Of a DNA stretch of 64,000 nucleotides, positions 45,869 to 54,346 are shown in pieces; the stretch's first letter is position 1, and every line of letters begins with the position of its first letter. Source of the stretch: Cellulomonas fimi (GTDB lineage: Bacteria > Actinomycetota > Actinomycetes > Actinomycetales > Cellulomonadaceae). The DNA is taken from the NCBI RefSeq assembly GCF_028583725.1, contig NZ_CP110680.1, positions 3,844,001 to 3,908,000 on the forward strand, in the 5' to 3' direction. A program made the position numbers and the translations under genes. The notes beneath the pieces were generated by a model. The model did not search any database, had not been told where the DNA came from, and saw nothing but the letters and a program-made list of their open reading frames with translations.

Positions 45869-46339
45869 ATGTGGATGCCGGTGCGGGCGTGGGTCACGGT
45901 GGTCGGCGCGTGCGCGCTCGTCGGGGGCCTGAGCGGCTGTGGTGACGACGCTCCGTCCGGCCCGGTCCCCGGCGCGGCCGAGGCGGCGGAGCGGTGGGCG
46001 GACGGCGGCGTCGACTCCTACGCGTTCGCGCTGACGTCGTCGTGCGGCGAGCGGCTGCTCATCGGGTCGTACCGCGTGACGGTGACCGACGGCGACGTCA
46101 CGGCCGTCGAGGGGCTCGACGAGGTCGGGCGGCGCATCGCCGGCGAGGGGCACGACCTCACGTCCGAGGTGCCGACGGTCGCCGCGCTGCTCGACCGGGT
46201 CGTCGCGGCGGACGCGAGCACCGTGCCCGAGGCGACGTTCGACGACGCGGGCGTGCCGACCGCCGTCACGTTCGACCCGTCGCCCGGGATCGACGACGAG
46301 GAGTGCTACACGGTCGCCGACGTCGAGCCGGCAGCCTGA
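45869..46339 (+). CDS. Lipoprotein, DUF6174-type
   Basis: 156 residues. A short basic N-terminus and hydrophobic stretch end in the lipobox LSGC (Cys about residue 24), so it should be lipid-anchored outside the membrane. The mature part starts AAERWADGGVDSYAFALTSS and includes GSYRVTVTDGDVTAVEGLDE, as in DUF6174 proteins; two cysteines (SSCGE and EECY) could form a disulfide. Function unknown. ATG start; a second ATG lies two codons on. Confidence 0.75.
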   Translation: MWMPVRAWVTVVGACALVGGLSGCGDDAPSGPVPGAAEAAERWADGGVDSYAFALTSSCGERLLIGSYRVTVTDGDVTAVEGLDEVGRRIAGEGHDLTSEVPTVAALLDRVVAADASTVPEATFDDAGVPTAVTFDPSPGIDDEECYTVADVEPAA

Positions 46340-46354
46340 CGGGCGGACCCGCCG

Positions 46355-49315
46355 TCAGAGGCGGGACGCGAGCAGCTCGGCCAGGTGCAGGCCCTGGACG
46401 CCCGCGAGCTGGTCGGCCTGGGTGCGGCACGAGTAGCCGTCGGCCAGGTAGACGTCGCCGGGGGCGGCGTCGCGCAGCGCGGGGAGCAGGGAGTTCTCGG
46501 CGACCGCGACCGACACGTCGTAGTGGCCCTTCTCCATGCCGAAGTTGCCCGCGAGGCCGCAGCAGCCCGCGAGCGCCGAGAACTGCGCGCCCGCGTCGGT
46601 GAGCAGGCGGCGGTCGGGCGTCCACGTCATGACCGAGTGGTGGTGGCAGTGCGGCTGGACGACCGCGGTGACGTCGGACAGGTCGGGGACGGTCCAGCGG
46701 TCGCCGGGGCCGATCGGGGCCGGGGCGGTGAGGAGCTCGGCGAGCGTGCGCGTCTCGCGGGCGACGGCCACGGCGCGCGGGTCGTCGGGCAGCAGGTCGC
46801 GCAGGTCGCTGCGCAGGACGGCGGTGCAGGACGGCTCGAGCCCGACGATCGGCACGCCGTTGACGGCGAACGGCCCGAGGACCTCGAGCAGGTGCGTGAG
46901 CTGCTTGCGCGCGCCGTCGAGCTGGCCGGTGCTGATCCAGGTGAGGCCGCAGCACGCGTCGTGCTCGGGGACGAGCACCTCGTACCCGGCGGCGCGCAGG
47001 ACCTTGACGGCGGCGTGCGCGACGGACGGCGAGAGCGTGTCGCTGAACGAGTCGACCCACAGCAGCACGGGCGGACGCGTCTGCGCCGCGACCGACGCGG
47101 CCGTGGACCCGTCGTCGAGCGGCGCGTCACCGGGGCGCTGTCCGTCCGTCGTGGCACGGTCCTTCCACCCCGCACCCGACGTGACCGTGACCGCGTCGCC
47201 CGCGCCGTGCCGGGCCCACGCCCGGAAGGGCGTGCGCGCGAACGAGACCATCTTCCGGCGGGTGTCCATGCCGCCCGCGGCGAGCACCGCCTTCGCCACC
47301 GGGCGGACGCCGAGGACCGCGTTGACCAGCGACGACACCCCGGGGACGGCCGTGATCAGCCGCGCCCAGCGGGGCAGCCAGCCGAGCGCGTAGTGGTTCA
47401 CGGGCCGCAGCCGGCCGGAGTACGTGCGGTGCAGCACCTCGGACTTGTACTGCGCCATGTCGACGCCCGCGGGGCAGTCCGACGAGCACGCCTTGCAGGA
47501 CAGGCACAGGTCGAGGACGTCGTGCACCTCGGGCGACGTCCAGCCGCGGTCGACGAGCGAGCCGTTCGCCATCTCCTGCAGCACGCGCGCACGGCCGCGA
47601 GTGGAGTCCTTCTCGTCCTTCGTGGCGAGGTACGACGGGCACATGAACGAGCCCGTCTCGCGGCCGTCGGCCCGGCACTTGCCGACGCCGACGCAGCGGT
47701 GCACGGCCGTCGTGAAGTCGCCCGCGTCGTGCGCGAACGAGAAGCCGGACCCCGCGAGCAGCGAGCGCGCGGCGGGGCGGCGCAGGTCGGCGTCGAGCGG
47801 GCGCGGGCGGACCAGGACGCCGGGGTTGAGCAGGTCGCGCGGGTCGAGCAGGTCCTTGAACGCGGCGAACAGGTCGATCGCGCGCTCCGAGTACATGACG
47901 GGCAGCAGCTCCGAGCGCGCGCGGCCGTCGCCGTGCTCGCCCGACAGCGAGCCGCCGTGCGACGCGACGAGGTGCGCGGCGTCGGTCATGAACGCGCGCA
48001 GCGGGTCGCCCGAGCGCTCCATCGGGACGTCGAGGCGTAGGTGCACGCACCCGTCGCCGAAGTGCCCGTACGCGAGACCGTCGACCCGGTGGGTCGCCAT
48101 GAGCGCCTCGAGCTCGCGCAGGTACGCGCCGAGCCGCTCGGGCGGGACCGCGGAGTCCTCGAAGCCCGGCCACGCCTGCTCGCCCGACGGGGTGCGGCCG
48201 CCGAGGCCCGCGCCGTCCTCGCGGATGCGCCACATGGCGACGGCCTCGGGTCCCGGTGGGAACAGGCCGACGGCGGTCGTGGCGGCGTCGGCCGCGAGCG
48301 CGCGTGCCCGGTCCAGGGCCTCGTCGAGGGTGTCGCCGCCGACCTCGACCATGAGCCAGCCGCCGCCCGGGGGCAGGTCGGGCACGGCGGCCGCGCCCTT
48401 GACGCGCCGCACGACGTCGACGAGCCGGGAGTCCATGCCCTCGATCGCGAGCGGGCCGTGGGCCAGCAGCGCGGGCACCGCGTCGGCCGCGGTCGGCATG
48501 TCGGGGTAGCCGAGCACGACGAGCACGGGGGCCGCGGCGACCGGGACCAGGCGGACGGTCGCCCCGAGCAGCGTCGTCACGGTGCCCTCGGTGCCGACGA
48601 GAGCCTTCGCGAGGTCGGTGCCGCGCTCGGGCAGCAGGTGCTCGAGCGAGTAGCCCGACACCTGCCGGCCGAACCTGCCGAGCTCGGTGCGGATGACGTC
48701 GAGGTGGGTGCGCACCAGGGCGTCCAGGCCGGGCACCGCGTCGAGGGCGCCGGCCCCGCTGCCGGCCGTGAACCGGCGTCCCGTGCCGTCGAGCGCGTCG
48801 AGCGCGAGCACGTTGTCCGCGGTCCGCCCGTACGCGACCGCACGCGGCCCGCACGCGTTGTTGCCGATCATCCCGCCGAGGGTCGCGCGGGTCCACGTCG
48901 ACGGGTCGGGGCCGAAGCGCAGCCCGTGCGGCGCCGCCGCCTTCTGCACGGCCGCCATGATCACGCCGGGCTCGACGCGCGCCGTGCGCGCCTCGGGGTC
49001 GATCTCGAGCACCCGGTTCACGTGCCGCGAGAAGTCGAGCACGATGCCCGTCCCGACCGAGTTGCCCGCGACCGACGTGCCGCCGCCGCGCGACGTCAGC
49101 GGGACGCCCAGCGTGCGGGACACCTCGGCGGCCGCGAGCACGTCGTCCACGTCCCGCGGGAACGCGACGACCTGCGGCACGACCCGGTAGTTCGAGGCGT
49201 CGGTCGAGTACTCGGCGCGGCGGCGCGACGTGTCGTCGACGTCACCGCGGAGGGCGGACCGCAGCGCGTGCACGACGTCGTCGGTACGCACGGCGGTGTC
49301 GGTCGGGGCGGTCAC
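46355..49315 (-). CDS. FAD-linked oxidase with C-terminal Fe-S/CCG domain (D-lactate dehydrogenase/YdiJ type)
   Basis: 986 residues. The N-terminal FAD-binding domain (about 30-215) has TSRGGGTSVAGNSVGTGIVL and GGMIGNNACGPRAVAYGRT; the FAD-oxidase C-terminal domain runs to about 500 and has YGHFGDGCVHLRLDVPME. Two Fe-S motifs follow: CVGVGKCR and CLSCKACSSDCPAGVD. The final third holds the cysteine-rich domains, with ACCGLTW and GCCGLAGNFG. Such single-chain proteins oxidise 2-hydroxy acids such as D-lactate or 2-hydroxyglutarate and pass electrons to the membrane. ATG start. It is alone on its strand, with OsmC upstream. Confidence 0.92.
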   Translation of the reverse strand: MTAPTDTAVRTDDVVHALRSALRGDVDDTSRRRAEYSTDASNYRVVPQVVAFPRDVDDVLAAAEVSRTLGVPLTSRGGGTSVAGNSVGTGIVLDFSRHVNRVLEIDPEARTARVEPGVIMAAVQKAAAPHGLRFGPDPSTWTRATLGGMIGNNACGPRAVAYGRTADNVLALDALDGTGRRFTAGSGAGALDAVPGLDALVRTHLDVIRTELGRFGRQVSGYSLEHLLPERGTDLAKALVGTEGTVTTLLGATVRLVPVAAAPVLVVLGYPDMPTAADAVPALLAHGPLAIEGMDSRLVDVVRRVKGAAAVPDLPPGGGWLMVEVGGDTLDEALDRARALAADAATTAVGLFPPGPEAVAMWRIREDGAGLGGRTPSGEQAWPGFEDSAVPPERLGAYLRELEALMATHRVDGLAYGHFGDGCVHLRLDVPMERSGDPLRAFMTDAAHLVASHGGSLSGEHGDGRARSELLPVMYSERAIDLFAAFKDLLDPRDLLNPGVLVRPRPLDADLRRPAARSLLAGSGFSFAHDAGDFTTAVHRCVGVGKCRADGRETGSFMCPSYLATKDEKDSTRGRARVLQEMANGSLVDRGWTSPEVHDVLDLCLSCKACSSDCPAGVDMAQYKSEVLHRTYSGRLRPVNHYALGWLPRWARLITAVPGVSSLVNAVLGVRPVAKAVLAAGGMDTRRKMVSFARTPFRAWARHGAGDAVTVTSGAGWKDRATTDGQRPGDAPLDDGSTAASVAAQTRPPVLLWVDSFSDTLSPSVAHAAVKVLRAAGYEVLVPEHDACCGLTWISTGQLDGARKQLTHLLEVLGPFAVNGVPIVGLEPSCTAVLRSDLRDLLPDDPRAVAVARETRTLAELLTAPAPIGPGDRWTVPDLSDVTAVVQPHCHHHSVMTWTPDRRLLTDAGAQFSALAGCCGLAGNFGMEKGHYDVSVAVAENSLLPALRDAAPGDVYLADGYSCRTQADQLAGVQGLHLAELLASRL

Positions 49316-49344
49316 GGGTGCAGTCTCGCACCGCCCACCCGGGA

Positions 49345-49383
49345 CCCCGCGCCCCGCCCCGCAGGCTGGGACGGGGCGCGGGG
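49345..49383 (-). terminator. Terminator after osmC
   Basis: A perfect 12-bp GC stem (49345-49356 with 49372-49383) and 15-base loop, starting eight bases beyond the osmC stop and upstream of the FAD/Fe-S gene. Confidence 0.75.
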
Positions 49384-49390
49384 ACGCCGG

Positions 49391-49828
49391 TCAGTCGAGG
49401 GCGGCGTCCAGGGTGATCTCCGTGCCCGTGAGGGCCTTGCTCACCGGGCAGCCCGCCTTGGCGGACTCGGCGGCGCGCACGAACCCGTCGGCGTCGAGGT
49501 TCTCGACCTCGCCGCGGACCGTCAGGTGGATGCCGCTGATGCGGAACCCGCCCGCCGGATCGGGGCGCAGCGTCACGTCGGCCGTCACGTGCAGGGCGAC
49601 GGGAGTGCAGCCCGCCTCGGCGATGACGGCGGACAGCTGCATCGCGAAGCACGACGAGTGCGCGGCGGCGATGAGCTCCTCGGGGCTCGTCGTGCCACCC
49701 GCGTCGTCCGCGGCGCGCTTCGGGAACGAGACGTCGTACGTGCCGACGCCCGAGCTCGTCAGCTCGACCTGGCCGCCACCCTCCATGAGCGTGCCGTTCC
49801 AGGCGGTGCGTGCGGTGCGCGTGGGCAT
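49391..49828 (-). CDS. osmC: OsmC-family peroxiredoxin
   Basis: 145 residues. It reduces organic hydroperoxides with a cysteine pair. Cys60 in AHSSCFAMQLS and Cys127 in SAKAGCPVSKAL are both present at the family spacing; TSPEELIAAAHSSC is the usual signature. The mid-region GFRISGIHLTVRGEV matches the OsmC subgroup rather than Ohr. The ATG has GAGGAGA upstream. The terminator that follows makes it a single-gene unit. Confidence 0.92.
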   Translation of the reverse strand: MPTRTARTAWNGTLMEGGGQVELTSSGVGTYDVSFPKRAADDAGGTTSPEELIAAAHSSCFAMQLSAVIAEAGCTPVALHVTADVTLRPDPAGGFRISGIHLTVRGEVENLDADGFVRAAESAKAGCPVSKALTGTEITLDAALD

Positions 49829-49940
49829 GCGGTCTCCTCGGTGTCGTGGCTCGGCGCGCCACCGCGGCGCACCGCGTCCCACGCTAGGAGGCCGGGCCGC
49901 CCGCCGCGCGCGGACCCGTCACGGTGGACACCGCCGCAGG

Positions 49941-51122
49941 TCAGCGGGCGCGCTCGAGGTGCCCGGCGACGATCTGCGTCGGGGCGCCCGCCTCGCGCAA
50001 CGCCCACGCGGCGCGCGCGTGCACGGCCCGTCGCCGGGGCTCGTCGAGGCCCGCGTACAGCGCGCTGCGGACGAGGTCGTGCCGGAAGACGAGCCGGTCG
50101 GCGCGCGCGTGCACGAGCCCGGCGGCGAGCGCGACGCGCAGCGTCCGCCAGCAGTCCGGCACGGGGCACCCGACGAGCGTCGCGAGGTCGGTCACGACGA
50201 ACGACGTCCCCAGCACCGAGGCGTGCGCGAGCAGGTCGAGCACGTCGTCGTCGAGGTAGTCGAGCCGGGTCCGGACGAGGGTGTCGAGCGCCGCCAGCCA
50301 CGTCGCGCCCTGCACGTCGACCACGCCGTCGCGGACCTCCAGCGCGCCCGCGGACCGCGCGGTGCGGACCACGTCGGTGACGAACCGCGGGTTGCCGCCC
50401 GTCGTCGCGAGCGCGCCGCGCAGCGCAGGCCCGACGGACCCGCCGACGAGGCGCTGCGCGAGCTCGACGGTCGCGAGCGGCCCGAGAGGGCGCAGCTCGA
50501 CGTAGCGGGCCCCGGCGCGCACCCACGCGTCGACGACGGTCGAGAGCTCGACGCGGTTCGGCACGGGCCGGAACGTCATGACGACGAGCGCGGCGGGCAC
50601 GTCGCCCTCGTGCGCGAGCGCGTGGAGCACGTCGAGCGACGCGGGGTCGGCGTCGTGCACGTCCTCCAGCACGAGCACCCACGGCCCGCCGTCACCGCGG
50701 CGGCGCAGGAGCGCGGCGAACAGCTCGGCGGCGCGGGCCCGGCGCTCCTCGACGAGCGCGGCACCCCGCAGCCCGCCCCGGCGCACGTCGGCCCGCAGCG
50801 CGTCGATGAGGTCGGTGAGCTCGGCCTCGACGGGCCCGCGCGCGACACCGTGCGGGTGCGCGAGGAGGGCGTCGGCGAGCAGCGCGTACGGCTCGGGTCG
50901 CTCGCGGGTCGCGCGCGTGGCGCGCAGCCCGAGGCTGAGCAGGCGTGCGCTCGACGTGAGCGCCTCGACCAGGCCGGTCCGGCCGATGCCGGCCTCGCCC
51001 TCGACGAGGACGGTCGCGCCGTGTCCGCCGGCGGCGGAGGCCAGCAGGTCGTCGAGGTCGTCGAGCTCCGCGGCCCGCCCGACCAGCGGCCACGTGCGGC
51101 CGGGCTCGGCCGAGGTGCTCAT
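49941..51122 (-). CDS. AAA/STAND-like ATPase without a DNA-binding domain
   Basis: 393 residues. It matches the N-terminal ATPase part of large LuxR/MalT-type regulators: LVGRAAELDDLDDLLASAAG, P-loop GEAGIGRTG (residues 42-49) in which the usual lysine is Arg, Walker B WVLVLEDVHDADPASLDVL, and the GNPRFVTDVV winged-helix entry. The TPR-like region and LuxR helix-turn-helix that would make it a regulator of about 900 residues are missing; it stops in a helical region (AGAPTQIVAGHLERAR). Either it is a shortened paralogue or it works with another protein. ATG chosen; a GTG or ATG further up is possible. Confidence 0.75.
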   Translation of the reverse strand: MSTSAEPGRTWPLVGRAAELDDLDDLLASAAGGHGATVLVEGEAGIGRTGLVEALTSSARLLSLGLRATRATRERPEPYALLADALLAHPHGVARGPVEAELTDLIDALRADVRRGGLRGAALVEERRARAAELFAALLRRRGDGGPWVLVLEDVHDADPASLDVLHALAHEGDVPAALVVMTFRPVPNRVELSTVVDAWVRAGARYVELRPLGPLATVELAQRLVGGSVGPALRGALATTGGNPRFVTDVVRTARSAGALEVRDGVVDVQGATWLAALDTLVRTRLDYLDDDVLDLLAHASVLGTSFVVTDLATLVGCPVPDCWRTLRVALAAGLVHARADRLVFRHDLVRSALYAGLDEPRRRAVHARAAWALREAGAPTQIVAGHLERAR

Positions 51123-51173
51123 GCGCCCGATCGTAGGGCGCGCGCGGCCGCTGCGGCGGGACGCGGGCACGAC

Positions 51174-51206
51174 GACGGCCCGGGTGCGCGGGGCGCCCGG
51201 GCCGTC
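51174..51206 (-). terminator. Terminator after the VanY-type gene
   Basis: A perfect 11-bp stem (51174-51184 with 51196-51206) between the VanY-type gene and the ATPase gene, 32 bases after the stop. Confidence 0.75.
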
Positions 51207-51237
51207 GGTCGTGCTGGTCCTGCGTGCGGGGACGGCG

Positions 51238-52620
51238 TCAGCCGACGTACTCCCAGTGCCACGCCTCCGGCTTGCTGCTGCCGCGCTCCGCCCACGACGG
51301 GTGCGTCCAGGAGAACCGGTCGGCGTTCGACTTCATCCACGCGAACTGCTTGGTGCCGAACGACTCGATGCCACCGCCGAGGTCGACCGCGACACCCGTG
51401 CCGTGGTTCGACGTGCCCGGCGTGGCGCACAGCCAGCCCTTGGTGCGGCGGCAGGCGACCTGGCCCGCGTAGGAGCGGTAGGAGTCGGAGATGCTGAGGT
51501 TGGTGCCGAACGCGGCGAGGTAGGCGGCGTTGAGCTGCTCGAGCGCCTCGGCGGCGTCGCAGCGCAGCTGCACCGACCCGTCCCACGAGACGCCGCACAG
51601 CGCCTCGCCGGGGATCTTGCCGTTGGCGTAGCCGAGCAGCGACTGCTTCCAGGCGGCGCGCTGCGCGGCCTGCTCGGCGGCGACGCGGGCGGCCTCAGCG
51701 GCGGCGGCGGCCTCGGCGTCGGCCTGGGCCTGCGCGGCGGCGGCTGCGGTGCGGTTCGCCTCGGCGGTCGTGCGGATCTCGTCCGTGAGCGCCGCGACCT
51801 CGGCGGCGGCGTCGCGGATCGTCGCCGGGCTCGCGTCGTCCTCGTCGACCCGCTCGACGGGCGCCTCGGTCGTCGCGCCGGGAGCCGGGCTCGCCGTCGC
51901 GTCGGGGGTCGCCTGGGCGGCCGGGTCGCTCGCGGTCGGGGTCGGCTCGGCCGCCTCGTCGGTCGTCGCGGGGGCGTCGGTCGTCGTCGGGGCGTCCGTC
52001 GTCGCGGCCGGGTCGCTCTCCGACCGGTCGGCGGCGCGCGAGGTGCGCTCGCGCTCGGGCCGGACGTCCTCCGGGAGCGCGTCCACGAGTGCCTCGAGGC
52101 GGTCGGTCGCGGCCTGGAGCTCGGCGAGCCGGGTGACGTCGACGGCGGCCTGCTGACCCTCCGTCTGGGCGGCGGAGCTGGCCTCGATCGCGTCGTCGGC
52201 GAGACCGACGGCCTGCGTGACGGCCCGGGCGTGCGCGGCCTGCGCCTGCTCGGCGGCCTGCGCGGCCTGGACGGCCTGCTGCTCCTCGCCCTTCGCGGAC
52301 GCGGCGGCCGTGACGCTGCCGCCGAGCGCGATGGCGAGCACCGCGACGACGGCGCCCTGGGCGAGCCGGGCGGGCATGTGGCCGCCGCGCGGCAGCACGT
52401 GCGCCCGGGGGCGGTGCGTCCGGCGCAGGACCGCGCGGGTGGCGCCGGTGTCGGCGGACACGCGCTCGGTCGCGTCCACGACGACGGGGGTCGGGGTCGT
52501 GCGGGCAGGGGTGCTGTCGTCCCGGGGGGCGGAGGGGACGACGGGGGTCGCGGCAGTGCGCGGGGCGACGTGCTTGCCTCCCCGCGACCGACGCGCCGGG
52601 ATCGGCAATCTGTCACTCAC
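51238..52620 (-). CDS. Membrane-anchored D-Ala-D-Ala carboxypeptidase, M15/VanY type
   Basis: 460 residues from the GTG at 52620. An 80-residue basic/Thr/Pro-rich N-tail is followed by one membrane helix (about 83-107), an Ala/Gln-rich coiled coil, a Thr/Ala/Pro linker with repeated TTDAP, a second coiled coil, and an M15B domain (about 340-460) with SYRSYAGQVACRR, the zinc motif SNHGTGVAVDLGG and WHWEYVG. It would cut D-Ala-D-Ala ends of peptidoglycan. An ATG at 52377 would give a plain signal peptide instead of the long tail. A GTCAC repeat lies upstream. Confidence 0.85.
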   Translation of the reverse strand: MSDRLPIPARRSRGGKHVAPRTAATPVVPSAPRDDSTPARTTPTPVVVDATERVSADTGATRAVLRRTHRPRAHVLPRGGHMPARLAQGAVVAVLAIALGGSVTAAASAKGEEQQAVQAAQAAEQAQAAHARAVTQAVGLADDAIEASSAAQTEGQQAAVDVTRLAELQAATDRLEALVDALPEDVRPERERTSRAADRSESDPAATTDAPTTTDAPATTDEAAEPTPTASDPAAQATPDATASPAPGATTEAPVERVDEDDASPATIRDAAAEVAALTDEIRTTAEANRTAAAAAQAQADAEAAAAAEAARVAAEQAAQRAAWKQSLLGYANGKIPGEALCGVSWDGSVQLRCDAAEALEQLNAAYLAAFGTNLSISDSYRSYAGQVACRRTKGWLCATPGTSNHGTGVAVDLGGGIESFGTKQFAWMKSNADRFSWTHPSWAERGSSKPEAWHWEYVG

Positions 52621-52687
52621 GCGCTTCACGTTAAGTGAGTCGGACGGCCGCCCCGGACACTTGAGACGAAGAACATGTGCGGATCCC

Positions 52688-52712
52688 GTCACGTCTCCGT
52701 CACAGAATTCAC
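52688..52712. promoter_or_regulatory. GTCAC-n6-GTCAC MtrA-like site upstream of the VanY-type gene
   Basis: GTCAC (52688-52692), six bases, GTCAC (52699-52703), then TTCAC nine bases after the second unit start. It fits the GTnAC-n6-GTnAC MtrA consensus and lies in the 240-base gap between the VanY-type gene and the divergent HTH gene. Confidence 0.5.
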
Positions 52713-52860
52713 AGGGAGGCGGTCGGCAAGCGTGTTCCCCCAGGTCACAGGCCCGCGAACGGCCGTTTCGGACACTCCGGACAGGCCCATCCGGGCGCTG
52801 TGGCATTCGTCACGCAAGCGCGACACAAGCCGCCCGGGCACCGACCGCTACGCTTCGAGC

Positions 52861-53436
52861 GTGCCAGCCGACGACCTCTCGACGACCCCCGCCCCGCGCG
52901 GGCTCGACGACCTCTACGACATCAGCCGGCTGGCCGCTCGGCTCGGCGTCGAGCACTCCACGATCCGCGTCTGGCTGTCCCGCAAGGTGCCGTGGCTGCC
53001 CGCCCCCGACGGGCGTCTCAACGGCGGCGCGGTCTGGCGCGCGACCACCCTCGAGGGCATCGAGCAGCGCCGCACCCCCGGCCGGCCCGGCCGCAAGCCC
53101 GGGTTCGTCCCGTCGCGCGCCGCCGCCGACGTCGCCCGCACCAGCCCCTCCGTGCCGACCACGACCGGCGCCCTGCCCGTCGTCACGAGCACCGCCGAGC
53201 TCCCCGTCGTCGCCACCACCACCGGCGCGCTGCCCCTCGTCGCGACCGGAGCGACCGCCGTCGTCGCGACGACCACCGGCCCGCTGCCCGTCGTCGCCAC
53301 CACCACGGGCGCCCTCCCGCTCGTCGTCACCGGCGCCCTGCCCGTCGTCGCCCCCGCCGCCGACGCGCTCGCCGCGGCGGACGTCGCCGCCGGCCTCCCG
53401 GCGGCCGCACCCGCCGTCCCGGTCTCGGCGGGCTAG
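52861..53436 (+). CDS. Helix-turn-helix protein with TTTGALPVV peptide-repeat tail
   Basis: 191 residues from a GTG. The N-terminal 65 residues look like a MerR/excisionase-type helix-turn-helix (LYDISRLAARLGVEHSTIRV, then WLPAPDGRLNGGAVWRA). A basic hinge (RRTPGRPGRKPGFVPSR) leads to about 65 residues of imperfect 8-10 residue repeats (ATTTGALPLV, ATTTGPLPVV and variants), then an Ala/Val-rich end. The repeats have no charged residues except one Glu. I do not recognise a named family for the tail. It is divergent from the VanY-type gene. A DNA-binding regulator is likely, but the target is unknown. Confidence 0.7.
   Translation: MPADDLSTTPAPRGLDDLYDISRLAARLGVEHSTIRVWLSRKVPWLPAPDGRLNGGAVWRATTLEGIEQRRTPGRPGRKPGFVPSRAAADVARTSPSVPTTTGALPVVTSTAELPVVATTTGALPLVATGATAVVATTTGPLPVVATTTGALPLVVTGALPVVAPAADALAAADVAAGLPAAAPAVPVSAG
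53158..53349 (+). repeat. Tandem repeat coding seven TTTGALPVV-like units
   Basis: Seven degenerate 24-30 base units encode TTTGALPVV, TSTAELPVV, ATTTGALPLV, ATGATAVV, ATTTGPLPVV, ATTTGALPLV and VTGALPVV in the tail of the HTH protein. Confidence 0.8.
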
Positions 53437-53571
53437 CCGTACCGACCCGCCGCGTCGTCGACGCGCTCGATGGGTCGTCGCCCATGCGCACAGCCCCACG
53501 CGCGCGCGACCGCGGGGCGCGCGCCCGTCACCCGACCCGTCGACGCGGCGCTCGCGTCCTACCCTGAGGAG

Positions 53572-54156
53572 ATGGGCGCCGTCCCGGACCCCGAGCGCGC
53601 GGCCGACGTCGCGGAGGCGATGCGCACCCTCGCACGCGAGCACTTCCTCCCCGAGGAGCAGCGGCACCGGGCCGGCGAGGACCACCCGCTCCCCCTGTGG
53701 CACGGCCAGACCAGCTCGCAGCCCAGCACCGTCGCCGCCATGCTGCGGCTGCTCCAGGTGCCGGTGGGCGCGCGCGTCCTCGACGTCGGCAGCGGCTCGG
53801 GCTGGACGACCGCGCTGCTCGGCAGGCTCGTCGGACCCGGCGGCGCGGTGCTCGGCCTGGAGCTCGACCCGCAGCTGGCCGACTGGGGCCGCGGCAACGT
53901 CGTCGCGTGCGGGATGCCGTGGGTCGCGGTCGAGCGCGCCGACCCGCACGTCCTGGGACGTCCGGTCGACGGCGGCTGGGACCGCGTGCTCGTGTCCGCG
54001 GCACCCCGCGCGCTGCCGCAGGCGCTCGTCGACCAGGTCGCCGAGGGCGGTCGCATGGTCATCCCCGTCCGCTCGACCATGCACCTCGTGCGCCGCGTCG
54101 ACGGACGCGTGCTGGTCACGACGCACGGCTCCTACACGTTCGTGCCGCTGCGCTGA
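53572..54156 (+). CDS. pcm: Protein-L-isoaspartate O-methyltransferase-like protein
   Basis: 194 residues. Seen: AREHFLPEEQRHRAGEDHPL, HGQTSSQPSTVAAMLRLLQV and the SAM-binding LDVGSGSGWTTALLGRLVG; post-I DWDRVLVSAA-like WDRVLVSAAPRALP and the closing GGRMVIPV complete the PCMT pattern. It should methylate damaged isoaspartyl residues for repair. The canonical N-terminal VxxAMxxVPRxxF is loosely kept (AMRTLAREHFLP). The chosen ATG has GAGGAG directly against it, so a start at ATG 53470 remains possible. Confidence 0.85.
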   Translation: MGAVPDPERAADVAEAMRTLAREHFLPEEQRHRAGEDHPLPLWHGQTSSQPSTVAAMLRLLQVPVGARVLDVGSGSGWTTALLGRLVGPGGAVLGLELDPQLADWGRGNVVACGMPWVAVERADPHVLGRPVDGGWDRVLVSAAPRALPQALVDQVAEGGRMVIPVRSTMHLVRRVDGRVLVTTHGSYTFVPLR

Positions 54157-54223
54157 CGCAGGTCGCGGGGACGGCCGCCGACCGGCGCCGGGACGCGCGT
54201 CCGACTCCGACGAAAAAGACGAC

Positions 54224-54269
54224 CGTGCACGGGGGTGACGAATGTCGTGACTCGTCAGTAACGTGCACG
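54224..54269. promoter_or_regulatory. Paired CGTGCACG palindromes before the subtilase gene
   Basis: Two identical 8-bp palindromes at 54224-54231 and 54262-54269 (38 bases apart), with GTGAC-n7-GTGAC between them. They lie in the 190-base gap before the secreted protease, where its promoter must be. Confidence 0.35.
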
Positions 54270-54346
54270 AGGCACCCGGGTGCGCGCGCCAGGAAGCGGC
54301 TCGTCGTCCGGGTGCACGCCGGTCCTCACCAGTCAGGGATGTGCAC

